From Seonamhaeicola sp. ML3 (GTDB taxonomy: Bacteria > Bacteroidota > Bacteroidia > Flavobacteriales > Flavobacteriaceae), in contig NZ_CP096884.1 in NCBI RefSeq assembly GCF_023273855.1, positions 2,604,001 through 2,668,000 of the forward strand: DNA of 64,000 nt, read 5' to 3'. Below the pieces are notes generated by a model that saw only the letters and a program-made list of their open reading frames with translations, did not search any database and was not told where the DNA came from. Below are positions 26,002 to 34,431 of the stretch, one piece after another. Position numbers and translations under genes: made by a program. Numbering within the stretch: the stretch's first letter is position 1; each line of letters starts with the position of its first letter.

Positions 26002-26535
26002 ATGAGCCAAGATTGTAATTCAAAATTAATTAGTGTAGCATCAACAATAAATATGGTATTAACTAATAATAAATCTACAGTCTTAGGTTTGTTGTTATTC
26101 ACAGCATTCTTTTTACAGTTTATATTTAGTATTCAGTGGGGCTGGTTATTAGAGTTACAGCAAGATCAGATGTACAGAAGGTGGTCTGGCCTTGCGTTGG
26201 CAATTATCATTGCTTTTCAATGGCTTTTGTCAGTAGTAAGAACGAGTAAAAAGTTGAGGAAACATGCACTCTCAATGCAAAACATACATAAATGGCTCGG
26301 GGCAATTAGTCCATTGATATTCTATGTTCATAGTATGGATATGGGGTATGGCTATTTGTTGTTATTATCATATATATTCTTTTCCAACACTATTCTGGGG
26401 TATTTAAACCTAGATGTTATCAAAAATGATAGTGAAGCTCTATTTAAAGGCTGGATGATAAGTCATGTGGCCTTATCTCTAATTATTACCATTCTAATGA
26501 TATTTCATATTGTTATGGTGTTTTATTATAAATAG
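26002..26535 (+). CDS. bis-heme b membrane protein, minimal cytochrome b core
   Basis: This 177-residue protein has about five hydrophobic helices. His96 and His110 bracket one helix and His155 and His169 another. Both pairs are spaced H-x13-H, the arrangement that holds two stacked b hemes in cytochrome b, ferric reductases and NADPH oxidases. No longer family name can be assigned with confidence. The flavin/2Fe-2S reductase gene starts five bases downstream, so the two together resemble a ferric-reductase/NOX enzyme split in two genes. An internal ATG at 26053 is an alternative start. Confidence 0.75.
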   Translation: MSQDCNSKLISVASTINMVLTNNKSTVLGLLLFTAFFLQFIFSIQWGWLLELQQDQMYRRWSGLALAIIIAFQWLLSVVRTSKKLRKHALSMQNIHKWLGAISPLIFYVHSMDMGYGYLLLLSYIFFSNTILGYLNLDVIKNDSEALFKGWMISHVALSLIITILMIFHIVMVFYYK

Positions 26536-26540
26536 GAAGA

Positions 26541-27569
26541 ATGAAATTAGTAGTAAAAGATATAATCAAGGAGACTGATGATGCGGTAAGTCTTTGTTTT
26601 AAAAACGGAAACTTTTTTAAAAAGCTAAAGTACAAGCCTGGGCAGTTCTTAACAATACATGTGCCCATAGAAAAGAAAACCCACAAGAGAGCTTATTCGT
26701 TTAGTAGTAACCCCTATACAGACAAAGACTTAAAAATTACCATTAAGCGCGTAGAGAAAGGGTTGGTGTCCAATTATGTTCATGACTATTTAAAGGTTGG
26801 TGACAAATTAGAGGTTGATGATCCAGCAGGTTCGTTTTGTATTAGTCCAGAAAGTGAATCAAAGAAACAATACGTTTTATTTGCAGGCGGTAGTGGAATT
26901 ACACCTATGTTCTCAATAGTAAAATCCATATTAACCGAAGAGAAAGATTCTAAAGTTCTTTTGGTCTATGCCAATCAAAATATAGAATCTATTATTTTCC
27001 ATGACGAAATAAAGGCCCTTGAAAAGGATTATCCCGAAAATTTTGCTGTAGAGCATATTGTCTCCACTTATCAGGAATCTAAATTAAATTATCATAAAGG
27101 TCTAGCAACCCACGAACTTTTGGATGAGATATTTCTAAAACACGATTTAACATTCCAAGACCATAACTACATGATTTGTGGTCCTTTTGGTTATATGGAG
27201 AAAATCAAGGAAATTCTGAAAGATAACGGTATTACCAGAGATAAAATAAAACTTGAAGTTTTTAAAGCGCCTCAAGTTAAAGTATCTGGAAAGGATTTAA
27301 TTAGTGATGTTACTATAAAGTATAATGGGGAAAACCACGACTTACAAGTTAGAGGTGATAAATCCATTTTACGTCAGGCTATGTCTAATAATATCGTAAT
27401 CCCTTATTCTTGTCGCTCGGGCATGTGTTCCACTTGTAAAGCAAAATGTGTTGAGGGTGAAGTAAAAATGACAGATGGACATTTATTATCAGAAGACGAG
27501 GTAGCAAGTGGTGATATCCTTACTTGCATTACCTACCCGTTAAGCGAAAAAGTTGTAATAGAAATATAG
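26541..27569 (+). CDS. FAD/NAD(P) oxidoreductase with C-terminal 2Fe-2S ferredoxin domain
   Basis: This 342-residue soluble reductase is laid out like PaaE. An FAD-binding barrel (PGQFLTIHVP, RAYSFSSNPY) is followed by an NAD(P) domain (LFAGGSGITPMFS and MICGPFGYMEKIK) and a plant-type ferredoxin domain (YSCRSGMCSTCKAKCVEGEV, with the last ligand in LTCITYP). It takes hydride from NAD(P)H and delivers single electrons. The partner could be the adjacent heme b protein or the operon's globin. It follows the membrane-protein gene by five bases. Confidence 0.93.
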   Translation: MKLVVKDIIKETDDAVSLCFKNGNFFKKLKYKPGQFLTIHVPIEKKTHKRAYSFSSNPYTDKDLKITIKRVEKGLVSNYVHDYLKVGDKLEVDDPAGSFCISPESESKKQYVLFAGGSGITPMFSIVKSILTEEKDSKVLLVYANQNIESIIFHDEIKALEKDYPENFAVEHIVSTYQESKLNYHKGLATHELLDEIFLKHDLTFQDHNYMICGPFGYMEKIKEILKDNGITRDKIKLEVFKAPQVKVSGKDLISDVTIKYNGENHDLQVRGDKSILRQAMSNNIVIPYSCRSGMCSTCKAKCVEGEVKMTDGHLLSEDEVASGDILTCITYPLSEKVVIEI

Positions 27570-27585
27570 ACCAAATTATTGTTGC

Positions 27586-28296
27586 ATGTTAAAAGTGAAC
27601 CCTTTACGAAAAAGACAAATAATAGGAAGTCTCGTAGGCTTGGTTGTTGGAGTTACCTTATTTTATGTGTTAACACTAGAATCAACTGAAAAATATGTCT
27701 CCATAGGCCCTATGAACACAGGACACCAAGATTTATCATGTTTTACATGTCATGCAGATGCAAAAGGTAATCTTATGCAGCAACTACAATCTAATGTTTC
27801 TCATGCTTTTGGGGCTAGGGAAGAGAGTGTAGATTTTGGTACTCAAGATGTAACTGTAGATAATTGCTTGGAGTGTCACGATAGGCCTAATGATAGACAC
27901 CCTACATATCGATTCTCGGAACCAAGATTTAAAGATGCGATAAAAAATATAGATGCTACAACCTGTATTACTTGCCATACTGAACATAAAGAAGAACGGG
28001 TATCTGTAGCATCTATAGATTATTGCATGAATTGTCATCAAGAATTAGTCGTTGAAAATGATCCATTAGATATGTCTCATGAAGAAATTATAGCTAAAGC
28101 CCAATGGACCACTTGTATTCAATGTCACGATTTTCATGGTAACCATCGTTATGAAGTTCCAGAAAAAATGAAGGACACCATTCCTATGCTACATGTTCAA
28201 AAGTATTTTGATGGTGGTGAGGACCCTTACGGAACAGACAAAAAATATATTGCACTTTCTCAAGAAGAGTGGATAAAACAATTAAATAAAAACTAA
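27586..28296 (+). CDS. membrane-anchored pentaheme cytochrome c
   Basis: The 236-residue protein has an N-terminal membrane anchor (about residues 12-29) and a periplasmic part with five CxxCH motifs: CFTCH, CLECH, CITCH, CMNCH and CIQCHDFHGNH. Additional His residues could be distal ligands. The layout recalls cytochrome c3/NapC-type electron carriers, but no precise family is claimed. As the last gene of the globin operon it may carry electrons from the b-heme protein into the periplasm. Two hairpins follow it. Confidence 0.85.
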   Translation: MLKVNPLRKRQIIGSLVGLVVGVTLFYVLTLESTEKYVSIGPMNTGHQDLSCFTCHADAKGNLMQQLQSNVSHAFGAREESVDFGTQDVTVDNCLECHDRPNDRHPTYRFSEPRFKDAIKNIDATTCITCHTEHKEERVSVASIDYCMNCHQELVVENDPLDMSHEEIIAKAQWTTCIQCHDFHGNHRYEVPEKMKDTIPMLHVQKYFDGGEDPYGTDKKYIALSQEEWIKQLNKN

Positions 28297-28380
28297 GTAT
28301 ATATGCGTAATACGTATTTATTAGTTTTTTACTTAGTTTTTGATTTGTGTTAATGCCCTATAAATCAAATAAATACAATT

Positions 28381-28407
28381 AAAACCTGTCTTTTGACAGG
28401 TTTTTTT
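28381..28407 (+). terminator. intrinsic terminator of the globin operon
   Basis: AAAACCTGTC-TTTT-GACAGGTTTT forms a ten-base stem with one mismatch at most, followed by further T. It ends the pentaheme-cytochrome transcript before the nitrate-transporter promoter. Confidence 0.8.
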
Positions 28408-28433
28408 GTGGTGTAAAAAGTGTAAATGGTATG

Positions 28434-28447
28434 GTGATTGTCATGAA
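28434..28447 (+). promoter_or_regulatory. FNR-like box before the nitrate transporter
   Basis: GTGATTGTCATGAA reads TGAT-N4-ATGA, one base short of the FNR core TGAT-N4-ATCA. Its centre is 33.5 bases upstream of the last base of the -7 element TATATTTG (28467-28474), near the class II activator position. Confidence 0.45.
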
Positions 28448-28466
28448 ATAGAACTTGAACTACTTA

Positions 28467-28499
28467 TATATTTGCCTTGTAATTAAGTATAAATACTTA
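28467..28499 (+). promoter_or_regulatory. nitrate-transporter promoter with downstream palindromic operator
   Basis: TATATTTG (28467-28474) matches the -7 consensus. TAAGTAT-AA-ATACTTA (28484-28499) follows and spans the likely transcription start. The arms are identical to those of the palindrome in the globin promoter, and the offset differs by about one base. Shared control of both operons by one repressor is the simplest reading. Confidence 0.6.
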
Positions 28500-28522
28500 G
28501 AAAATTAATTAACATCGTAAAT

Positions 28523-29905
28523 ATGAAAACACTGATCAAAAAATCAATTTGGACTTTACCATTAGCAGCTTTGCTTTTTGCTTGTGGTGGAAAAGAGAAG
28601 AAGAAAGATTCAGTTACAGAAGAAGTTGTAACTGAAACAACTAAAACATTAGAGATAGAAAAACCACAGTTAACTTTTGGTTTTATAAAATTAACAGATA
28701 TGGCACCTTTAGCAATTGCTAAAGAAAAAGGATTCTTCGAGGATGAAGGTTTATTTGTGTCTGTTGAAGCACAATCGAACTGGAAAAATGTTTTAGACCG
28801 AGTAATCGATGGTCAATTAGACGGTTCTCACATGTTAGCTGGTCAGCCAATTGCAGCCGGTGCTGGTTTTGGTCGTCAGGCTGAGTTAGTAACGCCATTT
28901 TCAATGGATTTAAATGGTAATGGTATTACCGTTTCTAATGATGTGTGGTCTAAAATGAAACCAAATGTACCTAAAGGAGCAGATGGTAAGCCAGTACATC
29001 CAATTAAAGCCGATGCTCTTAAACCTGTAATCGAAGATTACAAAAGTACAGGTAAAGCATTTAAAATGGGTATGGTATTTCCAGTATCTACTCATAACTA
29101 CGAAATTAGATATTGGTTAGCTGCAGCTGGAATTCACCCGGGAATGTATACTGCAGATAACGTACAAGGGCAGGTAGATGCAGAAGTATTATTATCTGTT
29201 ACACCTCCACCACAAATGCCAGCTACACTTGAGGCAGGGACTATTTACGGTTACTGTGTAGGTGAGCCTTGGAATCAGCAAGCGGTATTTAAAGGTATTG
29301 GTGTACCTGTAACTACAAACTACGACATCTGGAAAAATAACCCAGAAAAAGTATTTGTAATGACAAAGAAGTTTATTGACGAAAACCCTAATACAGCAGT
29401 AGCAGTTACTAAAGCATTAATTAGAGCTGGTAAATGGTTAGATGAGCCAGGAAATAGAGCAGAAGCTGTTAAGATTTTATCTATGTCTCAATACGTTGGT
29501 GCTGATGAGGTTGTATTAGCAAACTCAATGACAGGAACGTTTGAGTTCGAAAAAGGAGATAAACGTGAAATGCCAGACTTTAACGTATTTTACAAGTACA
29601 ATGCAACTTATCCATTCTATTCAGATGGTATCTGGTTCTTAACTCAAATGAGAAGATGGGGACAGATTCCTGAGTCTAAACCAGCTGGATGGTACGAAGA
29701 AACTATAAAAGATATTTACAGACCTGATATCTGGGAAAAAGCGGCTAAGTTATTAGTAGCAGAAGGAAAGATTCCTGCTAGTGATATTCCTGCAACAGAT
29801 GGATATAAGCCTGCAACTACAGACTTTATAGACGGAACCAAGTATGATGCTAAAGATCCTATTGGATACATCAATAGCTTTTCAATTGGTAATAAAGACA
29901 AATAA
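28523..29905 (+). CDS. nrtA: CmpA/NrtA-type nitrate ABC transporter substrate-binding lipoprotein
   Basis: This 460-residue periplasmic binding protein has a lipoprotein signal ending LLFACGG near residue 22 and then a charged linker. The body resembles NrtA/Cmp[87 protein letters not shown]. These bind nitrate/nitrite or bicarbonate. Nitrate is favoured here by the neighbouring nap genes. It heads the transporter operon. Confidence 0.87.
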   Translation: MKTLIKKSIWTLPLAALLFACGGKEKKKDSVTEEVVTETTKTLEIEKPQLTFGFIKLTDMAPLAIAKEKGFFEDEGLFVSVEAQSNWKNVLDRVIDGQLDGSHMLAGQPIAAGAGFGRQAELVTPFSMDLNGNGITVSNDVWSKMKPNVPKGADGKPVHPIKADALKPVIEDYKSTGKAFKMGMVFPVSTHNYEIRYWLAAAGIHPGMYTADNVQGQVDAEVLLSVTPPPQMPATLEAGTIYGYCVGEPWNQQAVFKGIGVPVTTNYDIWKNNPEKVFVMTKKFIDENPNTAVAVTKALIRAGKWLDEPGNRAEAVKILSMSQYVGADEVVLANSMTGTFEFEKGDKREMPDFNVFYKYNATYPFYSDGIWFLTQMRRWGQIPESKPAGWYEETIKDIYRPDIWEKAAKLLVAEGKIPASDIPATDGYKPATTDFIDGTKYDAKDPIGYINSFSIGNKDK

Positions 29906-30001
29906 TTTTTTGAGATTATAAAATTTGCCTAACAGGCATTAGCAATAATGCCTGTTAAGGTAAATAACACAAAACATATACACTAAACAAACACTTGAAA
30001 A

Positions 30002-31237
30002 ATGAAAGACTCTATTATTAAAATCGTTAAGCGTATCGGGTTAGGTTTTTTAGAGCCTTTAATAAGATTAATTGCTGGAGAAGAGCCTAAAAAAAACACC
30101 AAAGAAGTCTTAAATAAAATTGGGGCGCCAATTCTAGCTATAATTATCTTTTTGGTATTATGGACTTCAGGGGCCAACTCATTATATAATAGTCTTGCTG
30201 AATCTAAGATCGAAAAAGCGAGAGAAGTAGGAGGAGATGCAGAAGCCGAGCGAGTTGAAGCATTGATCAATTCTGCAAAGGAAAAACTAGACGGAGACTT
30301 TATTATTAGCGATGATGCAGCCGATTTCAAGTTGTTGTCGGAACCTGGGACACATGCTGTTGCAGTTGAAAACGACAATGGTACCTTCGATATACAATAC
30401 GGTTTAACTCCAGATGAGAAAAAAGAAGTACCTGTTACTTTACCTTCACCAAGCCAAACAAAAAATGCCTTTTATACCTTATTAACAGATTACAAAATAG
30501 TAAGTCATGATAAAAAAGCTTTTAAGGAAAAAACCAAGGCGTTAAATAAGAAGCGTAAGGCTGAAGGCAAAGATCCAATCACTTATACGGGTAGACCTTC
30601 TTTCGTGGATCAAATTGTAACAAGTTTAAAGACAGTATTCGCAGGTTTTTTATTAGCAATTTTTGTAGCGGTTCCTATAGGTATTGTTATAGGTTTAAGT
30701 CCAACATTAAGAGCAGCATTTAACTGGGTTATTCAAATTTTTAAACCGGTTTCTCCAGTAGTTTGGTTATTGTTGGTAACTATGATTGTTACTACGCTAC
30801 TAAGAAATTCTACAGGAGATAGTTCGTTTATCATTTCATTTATTTCAGTAGGATTATGTTCCATGTGGGCAACTTTGGTTAATACCGCCATGGGTGTTGC
30901 TACTGTAGATACAGACTACATAAACGTTGCAAAAGTTTTAAAACTGGGAGGGTCTCAAAAGATATTTAAAGTAGTACTTCCTGCGTCTTTACCATTAATA
31001 TTTACGGGTTTAAGAATTACGTTATCTGTAGCTTGGATGGTACTTATCGCTATTGAGTTATTGGCACAATCACCTGGTTTAGGATCTTTCGTTTGGGAGG
31101 AATTCCAAAACGGAGCAAACGATTCGAACTCTAAGATAATTGTAGCAATGTTCGTAATTGGTCTTATTGGTTTTGCACTAGATAAAATCATGTTGTTTGT
31201 ACAGAACTTAGTGTCTTTTGAAAAAGAAAGTATTTAA
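30002..31237 (+). CDS. nrtB: NrtB-type ABC transporter permease with long insertion
   Basis: The inner-membrane permease of the nitrate-type importer has 411 residues, where NrtB proteins are usually about 280. A first membrane helix (about 38-56) is followed by a hydrophilic insertion of roughly 130 residues (about 60-200), probably periplasmic. The standard binding-protein-dependent permease domain then follows (TVFAGFLLAIFVAVPIGIVIGLSP, KPVSPVVWLLLVTMIV), with the coupling-loop motif YINVAKVLKLGGSQKIFKVVLPASLPLIFTGLRITLSVAW. Confidence 0.87.
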   Translation: MKDSIIKIVKRIGLGFLEPLIRLIAGEEPKKNTKEVLNKIGAPILAIIIFLVLWTSGANSLYNSLAESKIEKAREVGGDAEAERVEALINSAKEKLDGDFIISDDAADFKLLSEPGTHAVAVENDNGTFDIQYGLTPDEKKEVPVTLPSPSQTKNAFYTLLTDYKIVSHDKKAFKEKTKALNKKRKAEGKDPITYTGRPSFVDQIVTSLKTVFAGFLLAIFVAVPIGIVIGLSPTLRAAFNWVIQIFKPVSPVVWLLLVTMIVTTLLRNSTGDSSFIISFISVGLCSMWATLVNTAMGVATVDTDYINVAKVLKLGGSQKIFKVVLPASLPLIFTGLRITLSVAWMVLIAIELLAQSPGLGSFVWEEFQNGANDSNSKIIVAMFVIGLIGFALDKIMLFVQNLVSFEKESI

Positions 31238-31257
31238 TCCTAAAAAGACAGAAACCT

Positions 31258-32103
31258 ATGGCATTTTTAGAATTAAATAACATTTATAAAACCTATAACC
31301 CGAACAAGGAGTATAAAGGTGAGATATTAGACAATATTAACCTTCAAATTAACGAAGGGGAGTTTGTTGCAATCGTTGGGTTCTCCGGAAGTGGTAAAAC
31401 TACACTGGTGAATTTAATTAACGGTTTGCTTAAACCAACCGAAGGAGAAGTGCTTTTTAAAGGAGAAAAAGTAGAAGGTACAAGTCATGAAAGAGGCGTA
31501 ATTTTTCAAAACTATTCTTTATTACCATGGTTATCTGTGTTTAGTAATGTGGAAATGGCAGTGAAAGAAGCATTTAAAAGTGACTCAAAAAAAGAGATTA
31601 AGGAACGTGTAGAAAAATTTGTTGATATGGTAGGTTTAACACCGGCTATTAACAAATTTCCAAAAGAATTATCTGGAGGAATGCGTCAAAGAGTTTCTGT
31701 AGCAAGAGCTCTAGCTATGGATCCTGAAATGATCATTATGGATGAGCCTTTAGGAGCATTGGATGCTTTAACCAGAGGAAACCTTCAAGATGAGATTTTA
31801 AAGATTTGGGAAACCAATAAGCGCACGGCATTGTTGATTACTAACGATGTGGACGAGGCAGTTTACATGGCCGATAGAATTATTCCTTTAAAACCAGGTC
31901 CTAAAGCAACATTAGGTCCCGAATTTAAAGTAAATATTGAAAGGCCAAGGGATAAGACTAGTCTTAATGATAATCCAGAATACAAGAAAACACGTAATGC
32001 TATCATTGCGTATTTAATGGATTTAGGTGATGAAAAGGCCGCAGCAACAAGCGATGTGGAATATGAATTACCAGATATTCAACCAAGAGATTATAGATGG
32101 TAA
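31258..32103 (+). CDS. nrtC: NrtC/D-type ABC transporter ATPase, Asn in the H-loop
   Basis: The 281-residue ATPase has Walker A GFSGSGKTT, signature LSGGMRQRVSVARA, and Walker B MIIMDEPLGALDALTR. The switch loop reads LLITNDVDEAVYMAD, so the usual His is Asn. The C-terminal tail of about 50 residues is family-like, and there is no fused binding-protein domain as in cyanobacterial NrtC. The next gene encodes a second ATPase, and the two would form a heterodimer under the permease. Confidence 0.87.
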   Translation: MAFLELNNIYKTYNPNKEYKGEILDNINLQINEGEFVAIVGFSGSGKTTLVNLINGLLKPTEGEVLFKGEKVEGTSHERGVIFQNYSLLPWLSVFSNVEMAVKEAFKSDSKKEIKERVEKFVDMVGLTPAINKFPKELSGGMRQRVSVARALAMDPEMIIMDEPLGALDALTRGNLQDEILKIWETNKRTALLITNDVDEAVYMADRIIPLKPGPKATLGPEFKVNIERPRDKTSLNDNPEYKKTRNAIIAYLMDLGDEKAAATSDVEYELPDIQPRDYRW

Positions 32104-32123
32104 CCCTTTAAAATGTAAGAGAA

Positions 32124-32936
32124 ATGAGCGCAGTAAAAGAACATTATAAAATAGAAAAGTTTCCTTCTAACGAGGTTATGTTAGATTTGGAAAACTTAAA
32201 GAAAGTATATCCTACACCAAAGGGCGACTATGTTGTATTAGAACATCTAGATCTTCAAATTCGAAAACAAGAGTTTATAACTATAATTGGACATTCTGGA
32301 TGTGGTAAAACCACTATGCTATCTATGATTGCAGGTTTAAACCCTATTTCAGATGGAAAAATAAAGGTGTTAGGGTCAAGTATAAAAGGTCCAGGGCCAG
32401 ACAGAGGGGTTATTTTTCAGGCACCGAGTTTAATGCCATGGTTGACCACTTTCGAAAATGTTATGTTGGGAGTTAAAAAAGCATACCCTGATGCAACAAA
32501 AAAGCAAAAACAAGATATCTGTAAATATTACTTGCATAAAGTAGGTATGGATAATTCCTTGAATAAAAAAGCATCAGAGATTTCACAAGGAGAGCAACAA
32601 CGAGTAGGTATAGCAAGAGCATTTGCCATTAAACCTAAAGTGTTATTGCTTGATGAGCCTTTCGGAATGTTGGATTCTTTAACAAGAGGACAATTACAGG
32701 ATGTATTGATAGATGTCTGGAACAAGGAAAAGATTACAGCTGTTATGATTACGCACGATGTGGACGAGGCCATCTTTTTGGCAGATCGTGTAGTAATGAT
32801 GACCAGCGGCCCAAGAGCAAAAATTGGAGATGTACTATCGATAGATTTTGAACGTCCTAGGTCCAGAAAAGCAATACTTGATCATGATGATTATTACAAA
32901 TACAGAAAGCATTTAATTGACTTTTTGGAACACTAA
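32124..32936 (+). CDS. nrtD: NrtD-type ABC transporter ATPase
   Basis: The second ATPase of the importer has 270 residues. Walker A is GHSGCGKTT, Walker B LLLDEPFGMLDSLTR, and the H-loop MITHDVDEAIFLAD keeps its His. Its signature motif is altered to ISQGEQQRVGIARA rather than LSGGQ. It is 20 bases downstream of the first ATPase gene. Confidence 0.87.
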   Translation: MSAVKEHYKIEKFPSNEVMLDLENLKKVYPTPKGDYVVLEHLDLQIRKQEFITIIGHSGCGKTTMLSMIAGLNPISDGKIKVLGSSIKGPGPDRGVIFQAPSLMPWLTTFENVMLGVKKAYPDATKKQKQDICKYYLHKVGMDNSLNKKASEISQGEQQRVGIARAFAIKPKVLLLDEPFGMLDSLTRGQLQDVLIDVWNKEKITAVMITHDVDEAIFLADRVVMMTSGPRAKIGDVLSIDFERPRSRKAILDHDDYYKYRKHLIDFLEH

Positions 32937-32965
32937 AAATGAACGAAAAAAAAGCAGTTTGAAAC

Positions 32966-33009
32966 ATGAGTTTTATCATAAAAGAGACATTTGGGTCTTT
33001 TTATATTTG
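32966..33009 (+). promoter_or_regulatory. FNR-like box and -7 element before the porin gene
   Basis: ATGAGTTTTATCAT (32966-32979) fits TGAn-N4-ATCA. The -7 element TATATTTG lies at 33002-33009. From box centre to the end of the -7 element is 36.5 bases, which puts the box about 42 bases upstream of the predicted start site, the textbook class II FNR position. The box shares ATGAnTTnTATCAT with the moeA/napD intergenic box. Confidence 0.65.
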
Positions 33010-33076
33010 CCTCAAATAATAGAACTGTAACTAATTAATAACTAATTCAAAAACATATAATTTAAAATTAGAAAAC

Positions 33077-34354
33077 ATGAGAAAACAATACGTTTTAATA
33101 GCAATTTTAGCTTTAGTTGTACAATTCGCACAAGCACAGTTTACCTTAGATGGAGAGTTTAGACCACGTACAGAGTACAGACATGGTTTTGGAAGTATTT
33201 TACCGGAATCTGCAGAGCCAGGTTTTGGTATTTCTACAAGAGCAAGACTAAATGCAGGTTTTGCCACAGATGCTTACAAAGTATACATCAGTCTTCAGGA
33301 TGTTATGGTTTGGGGTGAAAACAGACAAATTTTACCTTTTGACCAAAACAATTCATTCGCTATTTTTCAAGCATGGGCAGAAATTAAACTAGGTGAAGGT
33401 TGGTCTACTAAATTAGGTCGTCAAGTTTTATCTTACGATGATCAACGTATACTAGGTGGTTTAGATTGGGCTCAACAAGGACGTAACCATGATGCGGCAA
33501 TGATTAAATACAAAAAAGATAAATTTATCTTAGATTTTGCATTTGCATTTAATCAAGACAACCAACAGCCAACAGGTTTCCAATCAGTAGGAAACACGTA
33601 TAACACTACAGGTTTCTTTTCATACAAGACTATGCAAATGCTTTACTTAAAGCAAGCTTGGGAGAAGTTTACAGGTAGCTTATTATTACTTAACAATGGT
33701 TTTCAAAACTTTGATGGTTCTGGAGCTCAAGATGGTTTGAGTAGCCTACAAACTTTAGGAACGCACTTAGTTTACAAATCTGGAGCATTTACAGCTGCTG
33801 CCAATGCATTTATCCAAACAGGAGAGCGTCAAGGAGAAGTAAAAGTTAAAGGTGCTTACTTAGTAGGTTTAGATTTAAAAGTTAAAACATCAGATAAAGT
33901 TACTTTAGGTGGTGGTTTAGAAATCATTAGCGGTAACGATGGTGGTGCCGGTGAAACTGGAGCTTTCTTCCCATTATATGGAACAAACCACAAGTTTAAT
34001 GGTTTAATGGATTATTTCTACGTAGGTAACCATGCCAACTCTGTAGGTTTATTTGATGTGTATGTAAACTCTAACTTTAAATTGGGTGCTAAGTCTAGTT
34101 TAATGGTTGCATTCCATAACTTTAGCGGAGAGCAAGATTTACCTAGCGGGGAAAGTGCTTTGGGATCAGAACTTGATTTAGTTTTCAAAAAAGTATTTAA
34201 TGGATTTGCTTTAGTAGCAGGTTACTCACACATGTTCCCTTCAGATGGTATGTACGAGCTTAAAGGTGTAGCTGAAAGTGATGCTGCTAGCGGACAAAAC
34301 TGGGCTTGGGCGATGTTGGTTATTAAGCCTAAATTCTTAAACACAGCAAAATAA
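33077..34354 (+). CDS. outer-membrane porin, alginate-export-like family
   Basis: The 425-residue beta-barrel protein has a clear signal peptide (MRKQYVLIAILALVVQFAQAQ). The mature protein begins FTLDGEFRPRTEYRHGFGS and shows TRARLNAGF and the conserved AWAEIKLGEGWSTKLGRQVLSYDDQRILGGLDWAQQGRNHDAA segment, recalling alginate-export/porin families. Alternating strands fill the rest. It has its own FNR-like promoter right after the nitrate transporter, so a role in nitrate or nitrite passage across the outer membrane is a reasonable inference. Confidence 0.82.
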   Translation: MRKQYVLIAILALVVQFAQAQFTLDGEFRPRTEYRHGFGSILPESAEPGFGISTRARLNAGFATDAYKVYISLQDVMVWGENRQILPFDQNNSFAIFQAWAEIKLGEGWSTKLGRQVLSYDDQRILGGLDWAQQGRNHDAAMIKYKKDKFILDFAFAFNQDNQQPTGFQSVGNTYNTTGFFSYKTMQMLYLKQAWEKFTGSLLLLNNGFQNFDGSGAQDGLSSLQTLGTHLVYKSGAFTAAANAFIQTGERQGEVKVKGAYLVGLDLKVKTSDKVTLGGGLEIISGNDGGAGETGAFFPLYGTNHKFNGLMDYFYVGNHANSVGLFDVYVNSNFKLGAKSSLMVAFHNFSGEQDLPSGESALGSELDLVFKKVFNGFALVAGYSHMFPSDGMYELKGVAESDAASGQNWAWAMLVIKPKFLNTAK

Positions 34355-34404
34355 TATTTAAAATAAAATCTGATTATTCAGGTTTATCATGACTATTTTT
34401 ATTG

Positions 34405-34431
34405 AAACCCCACCGGATGGTGGGGTTTTTT
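34405..34431 (+). terminator. intrinsic terminator of the porin gene
   Basis: AACCCCACC-GGAT-GGTGGGGTT (34406-34427) followed by a T run is a strong, compact hairpin 50 bases after the porin stop codon. Confidence 0.92.

Noticed and set aside
28291-28338. AACTAAGTA ... TACTTAGTT inverted repeat after the pentaheme gene as another TAAGTAT operator
   Set aside because: The arms are 30 bases apart, the left arm includes the stop codon, and no -7 element is next to it. It is more likely part of the transcript end.
28523-32936. Bicarbonate (Cmp) rather than nitrate as the transporter substrate
   Set aside because: NrtA and CmpA cannot be told apart reliably by eye. The nap, FNR and porin context favours nitrate or nitrite, so bicarbonate is kept only as an alternative.
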